From Neonectria sp. B-13 (lineage: Eukaryota > Ascomycota > Sordariomycetes > Hypocreales > Nectriaceae), in the NCBI GenBank assembly GCA_002682825.1, contig NOKP01000012.1, forward strand, positions 1,396,298 through 1,460,297: a stretch of DNA of 64,000 nt, written 5' to 3'. The notes below the pieces were generated by a model. It had not been told where the DNA came from. It searched no databases and was given only the letters and a program-made list of their open reading frames with translations. Below are positions 57,454 through 64,000 of the stretch, in pieces; the stretch's first letter is position 1; every line of letters begins with the position of its first letter. The position numbers and the translations under genes were made by a program.

Positions 57454-58100
57454 ATGGACTCGTCAACATTCAACACGATGAGCTCGCTCGCAGAGCACCA
57501 AGCGGCGCAAGCAAACTCCTGGCTTGAAATAATGCAATGGGCCAGTTACCCAGATTCAATCCGCGACTGCGGGGCGTTTGTTCAAGCCCCTCCATTCATG
57601 CCGACTTACGAAGACATCACGACTTTGGCTGTAGACCCAGGTCACGCATCTAATGGCTTCCACCTAGACCTACCATTCACCTTCCTTGAGCCCCAATCCA
57701 CGCTCGTGCCCTCGTTAAAAGTAGATGCAGCGACGCAGACTACAGCAAACACCACTGCTCTCCCCCCGGAGGCACATACGAACTCGGCCAAGAGACAGCG
57801 CTGCACGCCGTCCAAGGCCACCTGGGAAGAACACAAGGAGGCAATTCATAGGCTCTACATCTTCGAGAATTCGACTCTCACTACAACCATGGCTGTGATG
57901 GAAGACGAGCATTAATTCATAGCGTCGTGGGTGTCCCCGAGCCTGGGCTTCTGAGTGGGTGATTCTGATGATACGATAGCAGAAACATGTACGCAGAGAA
58001 GTTCGTGTCTTGGCGTTTCTACAAGAACCTGAGCAAGAACAGGAAGGGCACGCCTCAAAGAAAGTCACTGCACTCTGGCAAGAGGCGAGGTAAGATCTAA
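57454..58100 (+). pseudogene. Clr5-domain gene with a stop codon inside the domain
   Basis: An ATG at 57454 opens a 153-codon frame that ends at TAA 57913-57915. Its last 40 residues are the first half of a Clr5 domain (SKATWEEHKEAIHRLYIFEN, then TLTTTMAVMEDEH). Reading through the TAA in the same frame, the domain continues FIAS. A GT-AG intron (57927-57979, GTGGGT...GATAG) then joins in phase to RNMYAEKFVSWRFYKNLSKN. This is the rest of the domain (H-x-F-x-A-S-x-R-x-Y...W...KN pattern). The TAA thus replaces one residue between His and Phe. A further intron follows at about 58088. Clr5 domains occur at the N-terminus of regulators of cellulose and heterochromatin functions and of many unnamed proteins. 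Confidence 0.65.
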
Positions 58101-58329
58101 TCAGACTCCTAGGGAACTGTGCGTTTTTTCCTGCTGATCATAGGCAGTCCGCAAGGTTTTGACCGCTCCCAAAACGTCGGACGCAATAGCGAAATCGACT
58201 GCGAGCAGTCAGCCGTGCTACTCCTGTCGGGGCGACGGTGGACGACATTCCTGTCGAGCAAGTCAGGATGCCTTGGCACAGTAATGACTCTTGCGATGGA
58301 GAAGCTCCGTTTTGGATCACATGAAGGGT

Positions 58330-59775
58330 TTCCTTCTTCTTTTCGTCTTCTTTCTCTTTCCTTTGTTTCTTGTGTTTTCTTTTCTTAAACAGGATAACTC
58401 GCTTATCCTGCTTGGGGCTGTGTGTCGCTGGAAGGACGTCGTGGAGTTTAACTTGGTTTGTACCAGACCAAACTCTTGCTGGCAGTCGACTGTCAAGGAT
58501 GACTGACTGTCTATGCTATTTGGATAGTACTATTTACAGTGCTGTGGCATGAAAGATGCAGAGATCATTTGTAATCAATCCAGCCTTGGGTTGCAATGGG
58601 TGTCGCTTGTTTTGTCCGCTGCCATTCTCCACCCGCACTGCAGAAGCTTACATCAGATCATCGCTTGGATCCGGCTGCTTATTCTACTCAGCGGCGTCAA
58701 CAGGGACCGACTTGCACTCTATTTTCGCCCATGCCGGATGTCTCGTCGTTGGAGGACAGGTGCTCGCGGCCCATGCCGACGTCGGCTTAGTACGGATGGC
58801 ATCTCTTGCCCAGAACAGGTCTGGTCAGGGCGGCGATGACGCTGGTGTCGCGTCAATTGCCGCCGCGACTAATCGTCTAGACTGCCTTTCAATCATGTCG
58901 GCGTGTTCGGCACAGCCTGGTACCTTTTGAATTGAGTTGTCGCCAGCACATTCCGCTAGTCAGCTGCGACGACACCACCCACTCACTACCATGTGAGTTC
59001 GCCAATGACGGGCATCCAACGCCTACTGTATGTAAGCGGGCAGTGCTGAAGGAGTCAGCAGGCAGGAATGGTTCCATGCGCCTGGAATCCACAAAGTCAG
59101 TTCCCCGTGGCTCCGGTTAACTAGACGAGCTCTTTGCCGTAGCAACAAAAGGCTTTCACATGATTGTGCTCGACAGGCCATGGTTTGCCCTCTCGAGGCG
59201 TATCCCTTTGGCTTTAACTCGATGCGTCGCGGGGTGGCTGTCACGGCGACCGGGTCCTCGAGGTTGATTGGGCCGCGCTTGGAGTGTGGTGGGGATGTTC
59301 TCCTGGTTTGAGTATAGGGTGGCTTGGGGGCTTGGGTTGCTGCGACGACGCAACTCTGAATACGAGCCGTGGTCCCATCCTAGTCTCCCAGATACCGCAG
59401 CCCTTGGAATACGAGGGCCGTGTGATCCATATAAACCGAGGCTGTGTGCCACTGGATGTCAGCCATCCTGTGCTACCTCGAACTGCAATTAATCTACTGG
59501 ACCATCATCTACTATCGTGCATATCATCAGCCTCTCTGCCCCGTTTCACTCCAATCACATAACAATAATTCATCAATCTACCGACAAACACCACTTACAA
59601 CACCTACAACCAAGTACGTAACTACAACCAATATTCCCCCGCGCCGTCGCCCGATATCATTCCGATATTAGGGCCTTCTGCTGACCGTCCGACTCCGGAT
59701 ACCTCGAGGATTGTTCTCTGTTGTACAACGTTGCTCACTACACCACGTTACCGACTCTCTCCGTATCAAGGAACC
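58330..59775. other. Gene-free stretch
   Basis: About 1.4 kb with open frames up to 124 codons (for example 58556-58930), but none with family features. The 3' end is the promoter of the GH16 gene and carries a CA-rich 5' leader. Confidence 0.4.
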
Positions 59776-60745
59776 ATGTTTACCAAAGCCATCTCCGTGG
59801 TTCTGGCCCTGGCCGCTCCTACACTGGTCTTGGGCCAGACCTACACCGCGTGTAACCCTCTCACAACCAGTATGTCAGCCTAACTACTTATACCGCTTGC
59901 ATCCGTCACGGTGTCATGGCGATGCTGACACAATACAACTCGATAGCCTGCTCTCCCGACCCTGCGTTCGGCAAGGACACTACCACCTGCGACTTCACAA
60001 AAGGAGAATGTGGCGCCTTCACCTCCCTTGGCGGCAAGGCCGTTGAATACACCGAACAGGGTGCTGTTTTCACCATCGACGCACTAGGCCAGGCGCCCAC
60101 CATTGCAACCGGCAAATACATCTTCTTTGGCCGCGTTGATGTTGAAGTCCAGGCCGCCGCTGGCCAAGGCATTGTGACGAGTGCGGTTCTACAATCTGAC
60201 GACCTCGACGAGGTAATTATACACGCTCTTATCCCTCAAGTTCCGTACCAAGTTCTGTTGCTGATACTTCCCTGCAGATTGACTGGGAGTGGATTGGTGG
60301 CGACAATGCCCAGGTGCAGACAAACTACTTCAGCAAAGGCGACACCACGACCTACGACCGTGGAGGTTTCTCCCCCGTCGAGAACCCCACTGGCTCCGCG
60401 CATGTCTACTCTATTGAGTGGACGTCCAAGGTTATCAACTGGATCATCGACGGCCACGTTGTGCGAACCCTGACCTACGACGAGGCCAAAGGCGGTACTT
60501 CGTACCCCCAGACCCCCATGCAAATCAAGCTTGGAACCTGGGTTGCTGGCCGCCCTGACGCCGCCCCCGGTACCGTTACCTGGGCTGGTGGGATGGCCGA
60601 TTTCTCGCAGGCACCTTTTGTCGCCTACTACAAGAGCATTTCCATTGTCGACTATGCCGGCAGTGATTATCCCACTACCAAGAGTGTGACGCAGTACATC
60701 TACGGCGATCAATCTGGCAGCCACCAGAGTATCCAGATTGTTTGA
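59776..60745 (+). CDS. Secreted GH16 family CRH-type chitin-glucan transglycosylase
   Basis: Three exons: 59776-59869, 59947-60212 and 60278-60745, giving 275 residues with exact phase. A signal peptide (hydrophobic to about residue 20, VLALAAPTLVLG) is followed by QTYTACNPLTTTCSPDPAFG, the typical Crh start. Catalytic DEIDWEWIG spans intron 2, with the nucleophile E120, D122 and acid/base E124 of the DEXDXE site. GGFSPVENPTGSAHVYSIEW and LTYDEAKGGTSYPQTPMQI are the following conserved blocks. Crh proteins link chitin to beta-1,6/1,3-glucan in the cell wall. There is no serine/threonine-rich tail or GPI signal; the C-terminus ends soon after the catalytic domain, so this form is probably free or shortened. 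Confidence 0.93.
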
Positions 60746-60873
60746 TGATGAGGATGGAGACTATAATGATAAAGCAACACTATGAATTAATGCATTTCGG
60801 ACCTACAAGCGTCACACTATAATATTCTTCAAATTTCCAGTTCTCCTTAAACAAATCAAAGTGCACATGTATA

Positions 60874-60926
60874 CCTAGGCCTTCCATCGACGCCGTGAAC
60901 TCTACAGTTAGAGGTGCAATGAAGAC
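60874..60926 (+). repeat. Left arm of a 53-base inverted repeat
   Basis: The sequence at 60874-60926 (starts CCTAGGCCTTCCATCGACGC, ends GCAATGAAGAC) matches the reverse complement of 61709-61761 at about 51 of 53 positions. Read on the plus strand it would encode PSIDAVNSTVRGAMKT, the same peptide that the right arm gives on the minus strand. Similarity ends sharply at both sides. Confidence 0.85.
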
Positions 60927-61002
60927 GGCGTAACAAGGTTCCAAGGGCAGCTCGAGGGGGAGCTGAGCGCGAATTTCCTTTACGCACTCTTCCAAACACT
61001 CT

Positions 61003-61240
61003 TTGCCACTCAGAAGGGACTTTACACACCAGAAAAGAGACACGGTTGACCGAGCCAAGCGTGGCCTCGGCCCAAGGGGCAAGTTTACAGCCGAAGAGGA
61101 TGGTCTTCTCATCGAGTTGAAGGAGGAGCTTTATCTCCCGTGGCTGGACATACATCGAAAATTCAGCGATATCTTTCTGGGGCGATCTAAAGGGGCGCTA
61201 TAGATGCGCTGTTGTACAAAGCTGAAGGGTCGCAAAGGAT
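61003..61240 (+). pseudogene. Myb/SANT-like DNA-binding fragment, broken
   Basis: The frame reads KFTAEEDGLLIELKEELYLP, then WLDIHRKFSDIFLGRSKGAL. This is the ED...LI.LKE..LPW..I...F..RS.GAL pattern of a fungal Myb-like domain. A TAG follows and the frame goes on with MRCCTKLKGRKG, where homologous domains have QVRYCTKLK. The TAG could come from CAG by a single C-to-T change. No upstream start or downstream remainder is evident. It lies between the arms of the inverted repeat. Confidence 0.45.
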
Positions 61241-61708
61241 GCTGGAGGTATAATATCACCACAAGCGAAATCCATTCCTGAACCACGAACGATTGAGCTG
61301 TTGGTAGTCTTCCCTCGACTCTCATTCGGGCCTGTCGATCCTTGCTCCTTTTCGCTCCACATAGTGGAGGCATTACGAATGATGCCCAAATGTTGCTAGT
61401 GACTGCATTGCCGTGGCATTCATGGAAACCATATCACTGGGATGCTTCCAGCCTGAATGTTACGTACTTGCAGACGCGAAGTAGTTCTACGTAATCAGGT
61501 AGGTCTGCACGTCTGGCACTTTCCTGGATCCTCTTCCTTTCAAAATCTCAACCCTTTGTTCTACCTCGGCCAACTGCTAGCAGGTTCTTATCCTTGCCTG
61601 CGTCAAGGTGCGTCCTGGATATAGTTACTTTGAAAATTCTTGTATCTAAGGCCGCAGACAAGATGTTGCAGATTGTTGTTCAGCTGCGCCACGCCGCCAG
61701 CAGCCAAG

Positions 61709-61761
61709 GTCTTCATTGCACCTCTAACTGTAGAGTTGACGGCGTCGATAGAAGGCCTAGG
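61709..61761 (-). repeat. Right arm of a 53-base inverted repeat
   Basis: Inverted partner of 60874-60926. On the minus strand it lies in an open frame 61603-61788 that reads PSIDAVNSTVRGAMKTLAAG and continues GVAQLNNNLQHLVCGLRYKN. This arm may therefore be the better-preserved copy of a coding fragment. The arms are about 780 bases apart. Confidence 0.85.
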
Positions 61762-62059
61762 ATGGGTTGTCGAGTATGGGTAATACAACGATCAGAGAGT
61801 TTTGGTAAAGTAGGCAACAGCACTGCTGACTGAACGACAATACGGACGAGATAATAGCAGGCTGAGATAAGTGGTTAGTAACGATGGTCTTCAGGCTCAA
61901 GATGGGAATTTGAGCAGCTTCGGTGCACACATTGAACAGGTGGATTCGGTGAGGCTTCCTTCCCAATGCAAAGAGATTAGATCTTGGCGCAATTAAAAGG
62001 GCCTTACTACTAAAAACAATCGTCTATTGTACAACCGTAAACCCCCTGTATATCGTGGC

Positions 62060-63091
62060 CTATCCCCAAGGGCCTCTGAAGCGTTTGGACGTATCAGCCC
62101 TAAAGCGCGCCATCAATATAGTATTTTCCGCCTTCTCGAGCTTGAGCTTTGCCTGCGTCTCTTCCCGTTTTGATTGATCGATGTGCCTAGCAGTGGTTGC
62201 AAGCAGTGATCGCACCTCGTGGTCGGGTAGATGCGCGAGACTTTGCTGATCTCCACGGGTAAGCCGTGATAACTGGGTACATCGTGCTGTAGTATTGTCG
62301 TCTTGCATAGAAACAAGCGCTGATTCGGCTGTTGGCGTCGCTAACGGCAAGGTCGTAGGTTCTAGGCGTCGCTGCACTGGTTGGCGAGCTGTTCTTGACG
62401 CGGCTGGTCCAATTGTTCGTGTACGGTGGCTGAGAAGCTTGCCCGAGGGCAATCGCAAAGACTCGTCGTCGACATGGTATCCTGGTGCGGCAATCTCATA
62501 AAACTCCGCAACATCCGAGGAGACCTCGAATCGGCAGTGCCCTTTGGCTGTCATATGGTGCTGAATACCTTCAACCGTACTGCGGCGCACGGCGCACAGA
62601 ATGCATTCGCCATATCCGTAAATGACCATGTACAAAAATTCGATAAGCGTCTCAAAGTCAACTGTCAAACGGTCTTGATATGGTATGACGAAGCTGTGTG
62701 CCTTGGACATATGTGCGAGGTTGTCGTCAAAGGTGCTGTTCTCCTCGCCGCAAAATAGACATTGTTTGGAATTGAATTCCAGCTCAGCGGAAAGCTCCGT
62801 CTCGCCGTCGTCGGATTCCTCGTCTAAATGTGTATTGCTCTCTGCATCCACGACTCTTTTTTCGCTTGGTGGTGATGATGGCGGTGATACGACGGTGCCG
62901 GGTTCTGCTACTCGCACACGGAGATTGTAGATACTGCAAGAAAAGGGTTAACGTCTTGCGTCTTGTCTACTCATTTTCCGATGAAGTAGGGAAGCTTACT
63001 GCCAATCGCTTTTCGCGTGTTGTCGCCACACGCTTGGGCTGGCTAGTTCTATATTGCATAGCCTGCAAAGAGAGGGGGATTTGTCGTCCAT
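62060..63091 (-). CDS. Rei1/ZNF622-like zinc-finger protein
   Basis: Two exons, 63091-63000 and 62933-62060 (GTAAGC...TTGCAG intron), give 321 residues. The first finger is split by the intron: CRLCNIELASPSVWRQHAKS joined to DWHIYNLRVRVAEPG. This is the U1-like finger with the HxYNLRxRVA tail of Rei1. Later come CLFCGEENSTFDDNLAHMSK-AHSF and GECILCAVRRS...GIQHHMTAKGHCRFE, the paired fingers of the same family. Rei1 works in cytoplasmic maturation of the 60S ribosomal subunit and normally starts with two fingers and is 400-530 residues long. Here one N-terminal finger is missing and the C-terminus is divergent, so this is probably a paralogue rather than the housekeeping copy. Confidence 0.8.
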
Positions 63092-64000
63092 GATTGGTAG
63101 GGCCTGGTCGGAGGTTGTTGTGATGTCTAGAATTTTGGTGGCTTGGTAGGCTTGCGGGTTGTGTAAGTGAGAGTGAGGCGCTTTGTGGCGAACGAGTTGT
63201 TACTTGGTATTGCAGTTGATAGGTTTATTTGACAAGTTTGGAGATGATAGCGTGGAATATATATATACATCCTCATTCGCACAGCTAGGACAGAGACAGA
63301 CATGGAAACCAGGGCGCAAGTACGGAGTCCGGAGTGTCCGCCCGATAGATGTTCGCAATTCCCGTGTCCAGTCCGACCGATGGCGTCTGGTTGACTCACA
63401 GATTGTCTGTTCGGGCGTGTCCATCTACGCCACGCCTCAATTCCCATTGGCCTCTGCTACAAAGACGGCTAGAGTTCATTTCTTTATTCTGTGAGCCACT
63501 ATGAATCATTCTGTGACTCACCGTTTTGGCTTGATACGGAATAATTAATGCACGCTACAAGAAATGCGGGGCATCTCAACACCGATCTCCTTGACTGCGG
63601 TAAGGCACCTTTCGGCTACCGCACAAGGAAATAGGCCAATCCAATAGCACAATAACACCGGCATCTCTGCTCTCACAGAATTTAGCGGGCGCTCCATGTA
63701 TTGTTGATCCCCTTCTATCCAGACTGTAACGTGAGCATCTAGATTATGGGATAACGATGTATTCTGTGTGCCTGCTGGTATTGAGAAAAAGTGGATGCGG
63801 TACTTACCCGGCGGGTTGACTAAGCAGGCTTCTAGGCCCCCCCCTCTCCTACCGGAGAGGGGGCATCACAACCTGTTTCTTGGTCGCTGCTGTATCTTTC
63901 TTACGTACCTTCAAGTCATCACAACTTCATCAATTCAAGCCCAATTGAAGCCAAATTAAATATACTATATCTTCTGTATCACATCTCACTATGCCTCGAT
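63092..64000. other. Gene-free right end of the window
   Basis: About 900 bases with the promoter of the Rei1-like gene and no other coding signal. A TATATATA stretch lies near 63260. Confidence 0.4.
63840..63863. other. Perfect GC-rich stem-loop
   Basis: CCCCCTCTCC (63840-63849) pairs perfectly with GGAGAGGGGG (63854-63863) around a TACC loop. Ten base pairs, strongly stable as RNA or DNA. No terminator role is known for such hairpins in fungi; a small repeat-element remnant is possible. Confidence 0.6.

Noticed and set aside
58556..58930. Plus-strand open frame of 124 codons
   Set aside because: No start context, domain or splice support; composition looks like a chance frame.
1..64000. 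CRISPR arrays, bacterial operons or complete transposons
   Set aside because: No regularly spaced repeats, no transposase or reverse-transcriptase frame; the intron-bearing genes are eukaryotic.

Overview
The window is nuclear DNA of a filamentous ascomycete (Pezizomycotina). Genes carry short introns of about 45-80 bases with GTRNGY donors and CTAAC-like branch points. The gene content is typically fungal: two Zn2Cys6 regulators, HET proteins, an NRPS-like carboxylate reductase, a Clr5 domain, a CRH-type GH16 enzyme and arrestin-like adaptors. Hypocreales or another Sordariomycete order is a plausible source, but the sequence alone does not settle this. Exon coordinates come from splice signals and frame; for most multi-exon genes the exon lengths sum to an exact multiple of three.

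Layout. (1) 1-6.7 kb: amino-acid/carboxylate chemistry, with a FAD D-amino-acid oxidase (cut by the window edge), an ornithine cyclodeaminase-family enzyme and a three-domain A-T-R NRPS-like reductase. This is the best candidate for an undescribed small metabolite locus. (2) 6.7-10 kb: gene-poor, with one decayed coding relic. (3) 10-18.8 kb: polyol dehydrogenase, Zn2Cys6 regulator and, divergent from it, a full ABC-B transporter; their shared promoter carries GC-rich palindromic motifs. (4) 18.9-36.1 kb: HET protein, second Zn2Cys6 regulator, small membrane protein, secreted bicovalent-type flavin oxidase, unknown nuclear-type protein, a STAND-associated N-terminal-domain protein and a second HET protein; several of these resemble fungal non-self recognition genes. 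(5) 37.4-39.8 kb: a broken choline/amino-acid permease beside a broken choline monooxygenase. (6) 40-44.5 kb: isochorismatase-family hydrolase, tautomerase, PHD-finger protein. (7) 45.3-46.3 kb: decayed threonine aldolase. (8) 46.8-51.8 kb: two arrestin-like genes facing each other around a BAHD-type acyltransferase. (9) 53-64 kb: decayed region with pseudogenes (secreted protein, unknown protein, Clr5 protein with a stop inside the domain, Myb-like fragment), an inverted repeat, an apparently intact GH16 CRH-like gene and a truncated Rei1-like zinc-finger gene.

The window therefore looks like accessory, fast-evolving fungal chromosome: metabolite genes and transport on the left, recognition genes in the middle, and a high density of gene relics on the right. 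No tRNA, rRNA, CRISPR array or complete transposon was recognised.
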